From assembly GCA_035759745.1 (NCBI GenBank), contig DASTUF010000041.1, positions 1-64,000 of the forward strand: a stretch of 64,000 nucleotides of DNA, written 5' to 3'. The DNA comes from CAMLHP01 sp035759745 (GTDB taxonomy: Bacteria > Gemmatimonadota > Gemmatimonadetes > Gemmatimonadales > GWC2-71-9). Shown here piece by piece: positions 1 through 7,744 of the stretch. The translations under genes were made by a program, and so were the position numbers. The first letter of the stretch is position 1. Each line of letters begins with the position of its first letter. The notes under the pieces were generated by a model. The model was not told the DNA's origin, did not search any database, and saw only the letters and a program-made list of their open reading frames with translations.

Positions 1-416
1 GCGATGAGTTCGCCCACGGTCTGGCTCTGCTTGCCCTTCGACGGGCGTCCCAGGCGAGAATGGTCCACGGACGCGATCGTGTCCAGCAGCGCCTCGTGCG
101 CGACCCGCAGCACTTCGATATCGGCGGCCCATGACTCGTCGGTGCGCTCGGCCGGTGGGGAGGGAAAATTGGGAGGGGTCCGGGGGAACGCCGGGAGGCG
201 GCCGCCCTCCAGACGCTGGCGGACGACGTGCTTCCAGTACGCGATGTGCAGCGTCAGGTCCCAGATGCTGTTGCGGCCGCGACCCGGCTTCCAGGCCGCC
301 ATCGCCGCATCCACCTCCCGAAGCGCGCCGAGGGGAGTGGGCGCCCCGTGCCACGCGTAGCCGCGCTTCGGCTGGATGGTGTCGACGACTTCGTCGAACA
401 TCACGTCCCTCGCCAT
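1..416 (-). CDS. DinB-like protein (3' end outside window)
   Basis: The reading frame starts at ATG 416 with MARDVMFDEV and is still open at base 1, so the C-terminus is missing (138 codons visible). The segment WDLTLHIAYWKHVVRQRLEG has the His-rich helical look of the DinB/YfiT four-helix bundle, in which three His residues usually bind a divalent metal. Such proteins act as thiol-dependent or metal-dependent transferases or hydrolases, but the substrate here is unknown. It lies 11 bp downstream of the META lipoprotein gene on the same strand, so the two are probably co-transcribed. Family assignment is from sequence appearance only. Confidence 0.7.
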   Translation of the reverse strand, partial: MARDVMFDEVVDTIQPKRGYAWHGAPTPLGALREVDAAMAAWKPGRGRNSIWDLTLHIAYWKHVVRQRLEGGRLPAFPRTPPNFPSPPAERTDESWAADIEVLRVAHEALLDTIASVDHSRLGRPSKGKQSQTVGELI

Positions 417-427
417 GCTGCCCTCCC

Positions 428-910
428 TCACTCGCCCGGCGGCACCGCGCTGAAGCGCGCCACCGTGCCGCTGTCGCCCATGAGTTCCAGCCCCGCTGCC
501 GACAGCCGGAAGGTCCTGGCCACCTCCAGTGCCGCCGAATACTGCTGCTCCAGCTGCATTCCGTCCGGGCAGGCCATGCGGGTCATCGCCATCGGGCCGA
601 AGCTGAGGCTGTCGCCGGCATGATGGTACGTGCCGGTCATCCTGTTGCAGCCGGAGAATCCCGACGCGCGCTGGTCCGCCGGCTCCAGGAGCAGGGTGGC
701 GGACCTGCCGCCGGCGCCCGCTGGCGGTGCCTGACCGTTGAGCTCAACCAGGTTCCAGGTGATGTCGAAGAGCGACGGCATCGTGCCCCCCGATGCGGCC
801 AGCGTATCAAGCGTGGTCGAGTCAGCCGCAACTTCCTCACCGCCCCGCTGACTGGTGCAACCGGTTGCCATGGCGCCGAGCAGCAGGAGCGCCGGAATGC
901 GAATGGACAT
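428..910 (-). CDS. META-domain (HslJ-like) lipoprotein
   Basis: The 160-residue protein begins MSIRIPALLLLGAMATGC, a lipoprotein signal with the lipid-accepting Cys at residue 18. I chose ATG 910 because the longer frame adds 12 residues ahead of an obvious signal peptide. The mature part has the META/HslJ hallmarks: a TWNLVELNG opening strand, a central SGFSGCNRMTGTY block, and a later FGPMAMTRMACP block. HslJ-type META proteins are outer-membrane or periplasmic and are linked to stress or antibiotic tolerance in other bacteria. Specific function here is not known. It lies between a DinB-like gene and a Pr6Pr membrane protein, all on the minus strand. Confidence 0.85.
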   Translation of the reverse strand: MSIRIPALLLLGAMATGCTSQRGGEEVAADSTTLDTLAASGGTMPSLFDITWNLVELNGQAPPAGAGGRSATLLLEPADQRASGFSGCNRMTGTYHHAGDSLSFGPMAMTRMACPDGMQLEQQYSAALEVARTFRLSAAGLELMGDSGTVARFSAVPPGE

Positions 911-931
911 GGGATACTCCAGTGGATGATG

Positions 932-973
932 AAGCTCGAAGCTCACGCCTGCAAGCTCGCGGCTCGAGCCTCG
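932..973. repeat. 7-bp tandem array (AAGCTCG type)
   Basis: Six consecutive heptamers read AAGCTCG, AAGCTCA, CGCCTGC, AAGCTCG, CGGCTCG, AGCCTCG. The array covers the last ten codons and the stop of the Pr6Pr gene and runs into the spacer, so that protein's C-terminal tail (EARAASLQA) is encoded by the repeat. It is one of eight arrays with this period in the window. Confidence 0.6.
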
Positions 974-1638
974 AATCGGAGTCGGTCAATCATGATGAGC
1001 ACCGCTCCCAGCGCCACAAATCCGACCAGCATGGCGACGGCATTGAACAGTACCCTGCCGGGACCGAGGCTGGCGACATCGATGAAGGGATAGGGGTAGA
1101 CACCGGTGAGGCTGCCACGGGTCACAGCGCACGCAAAGTACGCCACGGGGTAGACCAGCCAGCGTGGAATGTCCCGCCACTCCAGCCCGGCGCCGCGCAC
1201 CGCCAGCAGCCAGAAGCCCGCGTACACCACCGGCATGATGTCGTGAAGCACGAGGTCGGCAGCCAGTTGCCACCCGCGCGGCTCCCAGAGCCCGCGCAAC
1301 AACAGGTTGTAGACGATGCCGACGACGAGCATGCTGAGCGCGATCCCGGAGCGCACCGATGCCCGCCGGAAGAATCCCCTGGCCCCGGCCGGCGCCGGAC
1401 GGGCAGCGACCGAAAGCGTGATGGCAGCAAGAATGTTGGTGAGGATGGTGAAAAACGCGAGATAGGTCGCGACGCCGTCGAGCATGCTTCCGCCACCCGC
1501 CACGGTACGCCGCATGGTGAGCCAGAACTGCAGCAGCAGCGCGGCCCAGCCGAGCATCGCTCCCACGGCGGCTACCCGCCGGAGGCTCCTCCGGGTGCGG
1601 TCCGCCGAGTCCCTGATGGAACGGCTAAATTTGGGCAT
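943..1638 (-). CDS. Pr6Pr family membrane protein
   Basis: The 231-residue protein has about six hydrophobic segments. It carries the features of the Pr6Pr (FAR-17a/AIG1-like) integral membrane family: FFTILTNILAAI in the second helix region, LVLHDIMPVVYAGFW in the middle, and a conserved VYPYPFIDV stretch near the end. Function is unknown in bacteria; the eukaryotic relatives hydrolyse lipid esters, which should not be assumed here. The start is set at ATG 1638 (MPKFSRSI). That codon shares the tetranucleotide CATG with the start of the divergent DUF983 gene. The last ten codons and stop lie inside a heptamer repeat, so the tail may not be ancestral. Confidence 0.8.
   Translation of the reverse strand: MPKFSRSIRDSADRTRRSLRRVAAVGAMLGWAALLLQFWLTMRRTVAGGGSMLDGVATYLAFFTILTNILAAITLSVAARPAPAGARGFFRRASVRSGIALSMLVVGIVYNLLLRGLWEPRGWQLAADLVLHDIMPVVYAGFWLLAVRGAGLEWRDIPRWLVYPVAYFACAVTRGSLTGVYPYPFIDVASLGPGRVLFNAVAMLVGFVALGAVLIMIDRLRFEARAASLQA
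1626..1631 (+). promoter_or_regulatory. Possible -10 element for a leaderless DUF983 mRNA
   Basis: TAAATT stands five bases before ATG 1637, with no Shine-Dalgarno motif between. The spacing fits a transcript that begins at or next to the start codon. No convincing -35 hexamer is visible. Weak evidence alone; it gains some weight from three similar cases in the window. Confidence 0.3.
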
Positions 1639-2044
1639 GCACCTCTCGATTCGCCGGGTCGCCCTGCTGTTCTGGCGTGCGCTCCGCCGCCGGTGCCCCA
1701 ACTGCGGTGGCGGCGGGCTCTTTGCCTCATGGCTCAAGTTCAACCAGCGTTGTCCTGCCTGCGGCCTCGCCCTGGAACGCGGCGAGGACGGATACCAGGT
1801 GGGATCCTACATGTTCAATATCGTCGCGTCCGAACTGGTCTTCGCCGCGATTTTCATCACGGTCCTTGTCGCCACCTGGCCCAGCCCGCCGTGGGACCTG
1901 CTGCTGTGGGGTGGTGGCGCACTGATGCTGGTGATGCCCTTCGTGCTGTATCCCTTCACCAAGACCGTGTTCCTCGCCTTCGATCTCATGTTTCGCCCCG
2001 CCACGCATGACGAACTCCGGACCGGGGCCATCGGTCAGCGCTGA
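1637..2044 (+). CDS. DUF983 zinc-ribbon membrane protein
   Basis: This 135-residue protein has an N-terminal CPNCGGGGLFASW block and a second CPACG, the paired CxxC zinc-ribbon motif of DUF983. Two transmembrane helices follow (about residues 60-80 and 85-107), then a charged tail. DUF983 proteins are small inner-membrane proteins of unknown role, seen widely in Proteobacteria, Bacteroidota and related phyla. ATG 1637 is chosen because MHLSIRRVALLFWRALRRRCP matches the usual short leader before the first CxxC; an in-frame ATG at 1616 is the alternative. It is divergent from Pr6Pr and its tail overlaps the convergent membrane gene by 10 bp. Confidence 0.87.
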   Translation: MHLSIRRVALLFWRALRRRCPNCGGGGLFASWLKFNQRCPACGLALERGEDGYQVGSYMFNIVASELVFAAIFITVLVATWPSPPWDLLLWGGGALMLVMPFVLYPFTKTVFLAFDLMFRPATHDELRTGAIGQR

Positions 2045-2505
2045 CTGGCTGATCCCTGATCCCTGACCTCTGATCCCTGCCACTTGATCGCACGCGCGAA
2101 TAGCGCCGACGGCAGCCCTACCCCGAACATGTGAATCAGCACCCCGTTCAGCAGCACTGGCAAGGGTGGCAGCGGCTGCTGGCCGAACCGGAGGGTGATG
2201 ACCACCTCGTTCATGAACAGGTAGGCCACGATTCCGTAAAGGGGGCCCCAAAGCAGGACCCGGCTCCGAAGCATTGGCAGCTTCCGGCTCGCCAGGCAAT
2301 ACACCGCCACGATGACGGTAGCGATCATGAAATGGATGGCGACTCCGAGCAGCACCGTGGCGATCCCGCCCTGCCGCGCCGAGGGCCCCACCAATCCGGC
2401 GGCGATGCCCTGGAAGATGCGCTGGGCGGAGACGCCGCGGAAACCAAAGAAGATGATCGCGTCGAGCGCATCCAGGGTCCCCACCGTGAGCCCGCCCAGC
2501 GCCAT
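2035..2505 (-). CDS. Four-helix membrane protein of unknown function
   Basis: The start is placed at ATG 2505 (MALGGLTVGTLDALDAIIFF); the longer frame upstream is low-complexity and lacks a signal. Four hydrophobic segments are visible, with YGIVAYLFMNEVVI and HMFGVGLPSALFAR in the second half. I do not recognise a named domain, though the pattern is that of small inner-membrane proteins common in this kind of genome. The C-terminal tail GSEVRDQGSASQR is translated from a 7-bp tandem array (2050-2091), so the original stop may have lain further upstream. The 3' end overlaps DUF983 tail-to-tail. Confidence 0.7.
   Translation of the reverse strand: MALGGLTVGTLDALDAIIFFGFRGVSAQRIFQGIAAGLVGPSARQGGIATVLLGVAIHFMIATVIVAVYCLASRKLPMLRSRVLLWGPLYGIVAYLFMNEVVITLRFGQQPLPPLPVLLNGVLIHMFGVGLPSALFARAIKWQGSEVRDQGSASQR
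2050..2091. repeat. 7-bp tandem array (TGATCCC type)
   Basis: Units read TGATCCC, TGATCCC, TGACCTC, TGATCCC, TGCCACT, TGATCGC. TGA recurs every seven bases on the plus strand, so all three plus frames are closed just after the DUF983 stop at 2042-2044. On the minus strand the same bases are translated as the tail of the membrane protein. Confidence 0.75.
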
Positions 2506-2620
2506 CGCGCGAGCCGGACTCACCCCTCCACCGTCCTGCTCCGGGCAATCCCGGTCATCGCCTCCCCTTCGGCCTGTGTATTGCACATGCAGCATCTACC
2601 TCCATTTCAGGGACGTCAAG

Positions 2621-3202
2621 ATGTCGCGCAAACTGGCCTCCATGGTCGCGATCTGCGGCGCCATTGTCCTCTCGGCGTGCTCCGCGAAGTACGCGCAAGT
2701 TCCTGCACGCCTGGATCTCCACCGTTACGGCCGAGTGGCGGTGGTGACGTTCGATGCCCATGCCGCCGACACGGCGCTGGCCACGCTGGCGACTCGGCAG
2801 TTGACTGAAACGGTGCTGGCCCATCAGCTGGGCGTCGAAGTGATCGAGCTCGGCCCCGCTGACACATCGCTGGACGCGCTCGCCCGGCGAGGCGTGCCGG
2901 TGGCGTTCCTGGGCGAGATCGCTGTCTCGGAGCTGAAGCCCAGCGGCAGCCTCAGCCCGAGCCGGGCCTCCCTGCGCACGGGCATCACGGTGGAACTCTC
3001 AATGAAGCTGGTATCCACCGAGAGCGGCGGGACCCTGTGGCGCTCCAGCGCCGCCGCCGATCGCACCACCGGGCGTGTGACCCTGACCGGCGGCGGACCC
3101 AGCATTTCCATGCGCGACCGCGAGGCGGCCTACGACGACGCGGTGGTCTCGGCCGTCAGCGTCGCCACCACCGACCTGCGCCCCACCTGGGTCCGGCAAT
3201 GA
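2621..3202 (+). CDS. Putative lipoprotein, unknown function
   Basis: ATG 2621 follows an AGGGA ribosome site at seven-base spacing. The 193-residue product opens with MSRKLASMVAICGAIVLSAC, a lipoprotein signal with the modified Cys at residue 20. The mature part starts RLDLHRYGRVAVVTFDAH and ends with alternating strands (GITVELSMKLVSTESGGTLW, then a Arg/Thr-rich stretch). This alternation resembles the CsgG/GNA1162-like fold used by several periplasmic lipoproteins, but I would not assign that family without a profile search. It has no obvious operon partner: its upstream neighbour is divergent and the SDR gene converges on it. Confidence 0.75.
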   Translation: MSRKLASMVAICGAIVLSACSAKYAQVPARLDLHRYGRVAVVTFDAHAADTALATLATRQLTETVLAHQLGVEVIELGPADTSLDALARRGVPVAFLGEIAVSELKPSGSLSPSRASLRTGITVELSMKLVSTESGGTLWRSSAAADRTTGRVTLTGGGPSISMRDREAAYDDAVVSAVSVATTDLRPTWVRQ

Positions 3203-3227
3203 TTGGAACGGACGCATTGCATGCGCC

Positions 3228-4772
3228 CTACCAATCGGTTGGCCTGTAGTCCTTGAGGAACTGTCCCCAGATGTGCTCGCCGGTGTTGAACCCGGCGATG
3301 ATGGGATCGACAATCCGCGCGGCGCCGTCGACGATATCGAGCGGTGGGTGGAACCGGTGCTCGATGACCTTGCGCTCGGCCAGCGCCGCCGGATCCTCGT
3401 CGGTCACCCAGCCGGTGTCCACGCTGTTCATGTGGATCCCGTCACCGTGGTAGTCGGTGGCCGACGTGCGGGTCATCATGTTGAGGGCGGCCTTGGCCAT
3501 GTTGGTATGGGGATGCCGCGTGGTCTTGAAGTTCCGGTAGAACTGCCCTTCCATCGCTGACACGTTGACGATGTGCTTGTCCCGCTCGGGTGTACGCAGC
3601 ATGAGCGGCTTGAGCCGGGCGTTGATGATGAATGGTGCCACCGCGTTGACCAGCTGCACTTCCAGCAACTCGACCGACGACACTTCCGCCAGCAGCAGCC
3701 GCCAGGAGTTCCTGCCCCGCAGGTCCACCTGCTGCAGGTCCTGGTCCAGCCGACCCTCGGGGAACAGGTCTTTCTGTGCCTGCCGCTCCTCTGGCAGCAG
3801 CGCGACCTGGGAGAGCTGCGCGGCGTGGGTGAGACCCGTGGCGCCGCCGATCGCGGCACGCGATATAGCCTCGCTCGCATCAGCCACTTCCTGCGCCTCG
3901 GGCAGCAGGTGGTATCCTCGCAGCCCCTCGTACTCGCCCAGCAGCCTGCGCTGGGTCGCCGGCATCGCCGAGAGCGACGACGTCTCCTGCTCCATCATGT
4001 GCTCGTAGAAGGCCGGTGGGCGGCGCACCGTCTGGCAGGCATTGTTGATGATGAAGTCGAGCCGGTCCCGGCTGTCGAGCAGCACCCGGCAGAACGCTTC
4101 GACGCTGGGTGTGTGACGCAGGTCCAGCCCGTAGATGTGGAGCCGGTCGCTCCACTCGCCGAAGTCCGGCTCCTGGGCGTAGCGCGCCGCCGAATCCCGC
4201 GGGAATCGCGTCGTCACGATGAGCTCGGCCCCGCAGCGAAGCAGCTTGAGCCCCGCCTGGTAGCCGATCTTCACCCGGCCGCCAGTCAGCAGCGCCACCC
4301 GCCCGCGCAGGTCCGCCAGCTCGGTGCGCTTGGCAAAGTTGAACGCCGCACAGGACGGACAGAGCTGGTCGTAGAAGTGGTGCAGCTCGATGAAGTCCTG
4401 CTTGCAGACGTAGCAGTGCTGCCGCTCGAGCTGGGGAGACTGGTCGTCGGTGGGCGGAATGTCGCCTGGTGAGAAGTCCTCGGGCGGGAAGACGTTGGGC
4501 GTGGTGAAGACCGCCTGCCGCCGCAGAGAGCGGATTCCCGTGGCCGAGCGCACCTGCTCCTCCCGCTGCACCCGCTCGGCCTTGCGCAGGCGGATCGTGG
4601 CCTTCACCAGCTGCCGGCGGGCGGCGGCATCGGGGTGGTAGACCAGCGCCGCCGCGTCCAGCAGCTGCTTGCGGTCGTTGGGCTCCAGCTGGGCCAGCAG
4701 TCCGCGATCGGCGACGATCTCCTCGAGCAGGACCGTCGCCGAGCGAACACGGTCCACAAATGGGTTGGTCAT
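3228..4772 (-). CDS. SDR-family protein with N-terminal zinc ribbon; catalytic Tyr replaced
   Basis: The 514-residue protein starts at ATG 4772. Residues 1-110 are helical and charged. Residues 120-141 hold two CxxC pairs (C120/C123 and C138/C141), a likely zinc ribbon. A Rossmann domain follows with TGGRVKIG (163-170) and the NNA motif (243-245). The segment from about 255 to 370 is an insertion of roughly 100 residues. Ser405 is in the usual catalytic Ser place. The expected YxxxK motif reads TNMAK, with Thr423 instead of Tyr and Lys427 kept. Typical SDRs need Tyr for proton transfer, so chemistry may be altered or lost. Substrate unknown. Confidence 0.8.
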   Translation of the reverse strand: MTNPFVDRVRSATVLLEEIVADRGLLAQLEPNDRKQLLDAAALVYHPDAAARRQLVKATIRLRKAERVQREEQVRSATGIRSLRRQAVFTTPNVFPPEDFSPGDIPPTDDQSPQLERQHCYVCKQDFIELHHFYDQLCPSCAAFNFAKRTELADLRGRVALLTGGRVKIGYQAGLKLLRCGAELIVTTRFPRDSAARYAQEPDFGEWSDRLHIYGLDLRHTPSVEAFCRVLLDSRDRLDFIINNACQTVRRPPAFYEHMMEQETSSLSAMPATQRRLLGEYEGLRGYHLLPEAQEVADASEAISRAAIGGATGLTHAAQLSQVALLPEERQAQKDLFPEGRLDQDLQQVDLRGRNSWRLLLAEVSSVELLEVQLVNAVAPFIINARLKPLMLRTPERDKHIVNVSAMEGQFYRNFKTTRHPHTNMAKAALNMMTRTSATDYHGDGIHMNSVDTGWVTDEDPAALAERKVIEHRFHPPLDIVDGAARIVDPIIAGFNTGEHIWGQFLKDYRPTDW

Positions 4773-4788
4773 GTCCGCAAAATAAGCG

Positions 4789-4812
4789 AAGGGCGGCCCC
4801 GAGACCGCCCTT
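4789..4812 (-). terminator. Hairpin terminator downstream of the zincin gene
   Basis: AAGGGCGG (4789-4796) pairs perfectly with CCGCCCTT (4805-4812) around an eight-base loop. Read on the minus strand it follows the end of the zincin gene and is followed by a T-rich CTTATTTTG stretch, consistent with intrinsic termination just before the SDR gene. Confidence 0.6.
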
Positions 4813-4833
4813 CTCACTTCTCACTTCTCACTT
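4811..4833. repeat. 7-bp tandem array (TTCTCAC type)
   Basis: Three exact TTCTCAC units (4811-4831) plus TT. On the minus strand this is GTGAGAA x3, directly after the zincin stop and before the hairpin. TGA occurs once per unit and therefore in all three minus-strand frames. The same heptamer recurs at 32.3 and 43.3 kb. Confidence 0.8.
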
Positions 4834-4838
4834 GCTGA

Positions 4839-6134
4839 TCACCGCCGGCACGACGCATCCTGGCGCCGCACCACGTCGAGCGGCGCAGGGTACCAGTCGC
4901 CCTCCTCGGCAGGATCCAGATTGACGACGACGCCTTCCCACATGCGGCGATCCACTTCGATGGCACTGACTGCCTTCACGAAGGCGTACTGCGTTCGGCC
5001 AGCCGCATCGGTCCGCTCGAGCTGGAAGAGCATGCATGGCGTGTCTGACGCGGTCCGGGCGACCCGCGCCCGGATCCAGCCGGTGCCGAACCGGGGCACA
5101 CGGACGCGTACCGCGACTCCCTGGTGCAGCACGAGCGGCGTTGTGGGGTCGGGGTAGGAGACACGTTCCCCGGCCGCGTCGGACGGCGCTGGTCCCTGCC
5201 GGGGGTCGGACGACGAAGCCAGCGCCATCGGAGCGTCGTCGAGCAACTCCGGCATCTGCCGGTCCGCGAACGCCCGGGATGGAAACATGGTGAACACAAT
5301 GCGGTCGTTGCTGGTGGCAACCAGGTGGAAATGCTGTCCGGCCCCACTATCCTGCGCCACGAACTGGCGGACAATGCCGGTGTCGGCCGGCGAAATCTCG
5401 CTTGCGGTCCAGCCATCGGGCAGCCAATGCTCGATCAACTCCGACAACTCGTCAAATCGGTTGGACACCCGGCCGTGGGTACGGGCAGCAAACACGACAC
5501 AACGGACTTCCCGCTCCTGACGAATCTCGCAGTCGTAGGTGCCCGGCAGGTCCACTTCGGTCTCGAAAACACCAGAGTTTTGTCCCGGCAGCGGCACCGA
5601 CTGTCCCTCGATGGCGACGAACCCTGCTTCGCTGGCCTGGAGCATTGTGTCTAGCGCAGCCGCCCAGGCCTCTCGATCGGTCTTGAGCTCGAGGCAGGTG
5701 GTGAGGCTGCGGGTGCGCTCGGCGCCGCTCAGGTGGATGTCGTCGCCCCAGGAGCGGCTCGTCTCCTGCTCCAGCAGTCGGAGGTGCCGGCCCTGGATCA
5801 TGCCGCTTTCCCACATCAGCTGCACTGCCCAGCAGTCGGCTTCCAGCTCCCAGCGTGCCCCGCGTGACTTGTTGAGGTGCCCGAGGGCATGGTGGGCGCA
5901 TTCATGCAGGTAGAGGAAGATCTGGGAGGTGCGTGACGCCTGGTTGTTGCGGGCATTCCAGTAGATGACCGATTCGCCATTGACCCGGGTGGCAGTGCCT
6001 CCCCACACGAGATCGCCCCGGACAATGCCGCGGACCGGCTTGTTCCACCGGTCCACGCAACCCTCGAACGGAACCTGCGCCGCAAGCGGCGCTGCCCAGA
6101 CGAGCAGCGCCACCACCACGAAGAGGCGCGGCAG
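4839..6134 (-). CDS. Secreted zincin-like metalloprotein
   Basis: The product has a signal peptide (PRLFVVVALLVWAAPLAAQ) and an HECAH zinc motif at residues 77-81, followed by ELEAD at 96-100, the third-ligand pattern of gluzincin-type peptidases. It is therefore probably a periplasmic or exported metallopeptidase, with a C-terminal half (residues 120-431) that I do not recognise. No ATG lies near the signal peptide. GAGGGA stands seven bases before CTG 6134, so I set the start there; GTG 6119 would shorten the leader and has no ribosome site. It begins two bases after the stop of the DinB gene, so the two are coupled. Confidence 0.72.
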   Translation of the reverse strand: MPRLFVVVALLVWAAPLAAQVPFEGCVDRWNKPVRGIVRGDLVWGGTATRVNGESVIYWNARNNQASRTSQIFLYLHECAHHALGHLNKSRGARWELEADCWAVQLMWESGMIQGRHLRLLEQETSRSWGDDIHLSGAERTRSLTTCLELKTDREAWAAALDTMLQASEAGFVAIEGQSVPLPGQNSGVFETEVDLPGTYDCEIRQEREVRCVVFAARTHGRVSNRFDELSELIEHWLPDGWTASEISPADTGIVRQFVAQDSGAGQHFHLVATSNDRIVFTMFPSRAFADRQMPELLDDAPMALASSSDPRQGPAPSDAAGERVSYPDPTTPLVLHQGVAVRVRVPRFGTGWIRARVARTASDTPCMLFQLERTDAAGRTQYAFVKAVSAIEVDRRMWEGVVVNLDPAEEGDWYPAPLDVVRRQDASCRR

Positions 6135-6136
6135 GT

Positions 6137-6679
6137 CTACATCCCTCGCCGGCTCGACGGCGGCACGATGCCGTTGAGCCGGAGATACACGACCATGTTG
6201 CCGTAGTGCTCGCCATTGTGGTTGCTGTTGATGACGAGCGCCCCCATCCGGGTGTTCTGCTGGCCGAAGATCTCGACCGGCTGCGCCAGCTGGTCTTCCG
6301 ACAGGGCATAGGCCCTGTTGCAGTATTCCGTGGACGCCTTCAGCGCCGCCACCAGGTCGGCCTTGGACTTGGCCGACCCTTCCACCGCGCCCTCGTCGGG
6401 AACCTCTTCGCCCAGCGCGATGGCGCAGAACATGTACTGTGCCCCAGCCACGTGACCCACCAGCTCGCCGAAGCTGCGAACGCCCTCCACTGGACGGAAG
6501 GCGTAAAGCGAGTCGGAGCCTTCCTCGGCGGCGGTGGTGAAGTGGCCGGTCATCGCCTTCCACAGGGCCGTGGACGCGGCGAAGGCGGGGCTGGTCGTGG
6601 GTGCGGCCGCCTGGCTCTGCGCGCACGCAGGAGCCACCAGCACGGCCGCGGCTGTCATCGATGCAAGGATCGCTCTCAT
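6137..6679 (-). CDS. Exported DinB-family protein
   Basis: This 180-residue protein begins MRAILASMTAAAVLVAPACAQ, a Sec signal peptide that makes it periplasmic, unlike most DinB proteins. The body shows the DinB helical pattern: LWKAMTGHFTTAAEE, then FGELVGHVAGAQYMFC, and finally NSNHNGEHYGNMVVYLRLNG, which supplies the spaced His residues that bind metal in the family. ATG 6679 is chosen at the signal peptide; the frame is open further upstream without signal-like sequence. It is followed within two bases by the zincin gene, so both probably act in the same compartment. Substrate unknown. Confidence 0.85.
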   Translation of the reverse strand: MRAILASMTAAAVLVAPACAQSQAAAPTTSPAFAASTALWKAMTGHFTTAAEEGSDSLYAFRPVEGVRSFGELVGHVAGAQYMFCAIALGEEVPDEGAVEGSAKSKADLVAALKASTEYCNRAYALSEDQLAQPVEIFGQQNTRMGALVINSNHNGEHYGNMVVYLRLNGIVPPSSRRGM

Positions 6680-6862
6680 GGTGCTGCTCCGGCGCAGGAA
6701 GTAATGGAAGGGACGGGAGCGTAACAGCCCAATTCTACCCGCCGAACCGGTCCCGGCAAGCGGGGCAGCCTCAGGCCGCCTCAGCGACACCGACGGTGCC
6801 GCTCGCTTGCCGATGAAGGAACTGCCAGGTGTCCCACGAACATGAGCGCCTCCGGCCGGAGC

Positions 6863-7213
6863 TCAGCGCCGGGATTTCAGGTACTCGACGAGCGCAGTCG
6901 CATTGTTGAGACGGGCCTCGCGTGAGCCGAAGAGAAGTGTCACGGTGCCCTTGCCCATCCGGGAACGGAGTTCGGCCACGGCTTCCCCGTTGTCATCCAG
7001 TTCGGCGAAGTAGCGCCGCCGGAACTCGTCCCACTTTTCGGGATCGTGGCTGTACCACTTGCGCAGTTCGTTGGACGGGGCGATGTCCCTGGCCCAGAAG
7101 TCGATGGCCACCTTCTCCTTCGACATGCCACGTGGCCATAGCCGGTCCACCAGGATCCGGCGACCGTCGGACTTTTCGGGCTTCTCGCGAATCGACCTGG
7201 TATGGATGGTCAT
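6863..7213 (-). CDS. DUF488 family protein
   Basis: The 116-residue product from ATG 7213 (MTIHTRSIRE) has the DUF488 signature blocks: RILVDRLWPRG, then the WARDIAPSNELRKWYSHD segment and a Phe/Arg-rich helix (FRRRYFAEL). It ends with a strand and helix, VTLLFGSREARLNNA, in the usual position. DUF488 proteins are small cytosolic proteins of unknown activity. It is the last gene of a long minus-strand run, beginning four bases after the GNAT stop. A short palindrome (CTCCGGCCGGAG, 6850-6861) follows the stop and may help end transcription. Confidence 0.9.
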   Translation of the reverse strand: MTIHTRSIREKPEKSDGRRILVDRLWPRGMSKEKVAIDFWARDIAPSNELRKWYSHDPEKWDEFRRRYFAELDDNGEAVAELRSRMGKGTVTLLFGSREARLNNATALVEYLKSRR

Positions 7214-7217
7214 GCGG

Positions 7218-7739
7218 TCAGTCACTTCCGGGAGCGAAGTCGATCCGATAAAGGGCATGAGGGCCGATCACGTGATGCACCTGCCGCTCGAAGCGCAGCC
7301 CGGCCTTCTCGAGCACCCGTCGGGAGGCGGAATTCCCAAGCGCCGTCAGGGCCACGACCGACCTCAGGCCCACGTCATCGCGTGCGATCCGCAGGCAGGC
7401 GTTGGCCATCTCGGTTGCGAGCCCTTTCCCCCAGTATTCCGGCAGGAAACCGTATCCCACCTCGACCTCGTCCGCCCCATCCACGTCCACATGGCGCAGC
7501 ACCGCTCGCCCCGCGAAGGCTCCGCTCTCGATCGAATGGAGCACCCACACCCCATATCCGAACCGGTCCCAGTGAGCCAGGTTGCGCTCGAGGTACGCCT
7601 CCAGCCCTGCATCGTCCCGCACGCCGCCGAGCCAGGTCATCACCTGCGGGTCGCGGTCCATTTGCTGCAGCTGTGGCAAATGCTCGGCCGAGAGCCGCTC
7701 GGCCCGGAGCCGCGCCGTCTGAAACCGCTCCAGGCTCAA
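7218..7739 (-). CDS. GNAT-family N-acetyltransferase (RimJ/RimL-like)
   Basis: The 173-residue protein has the GNAT core: a first strand (FQTARLRAERLSAEHLPQL), the EVEVGYGFLPEYWGKGLATE block that forms motif A for acetyl-CoA binding, and the NSASRRVLEKAGLRF motif B end. This arrangement is typical of RimJ/RimL-type enzymes, which acetylate protein N-termini or small molecules. Substrate unknown. No ATG is available at the right place; the start is set at TTG 7739, five bases after the DUF2214 stop, which keeps the full first strand. It lies in a six-gene stretch with short gaps, between DUF2214 and DUF488. Confidence 0.88.
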   Translation of the reverse strand: MSLERFQTARLRAERLSAEHLPQLQQMDRDPQVMTWLGGVRDDAGLEAYLERNLAHWDRFGYGVWVLHSIESGAFAGRAVLRHVDVDGADEVEVGYGFLPEYWGKGLATEMANACLRIARDDVGLRSVVALTALGNSASRRVLEKAGLRFERQVHHVIGPHALYRIDFAPGSD

Positions 7740-7744
7740 GGGGC

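Noticed and set aside
6135..6626. N-terminal extension of the zincin to 6626
   Set aside because: The upstream part overlaps the DinB gene in another frame and is low-complexity; the signal peptide starts at 6134.
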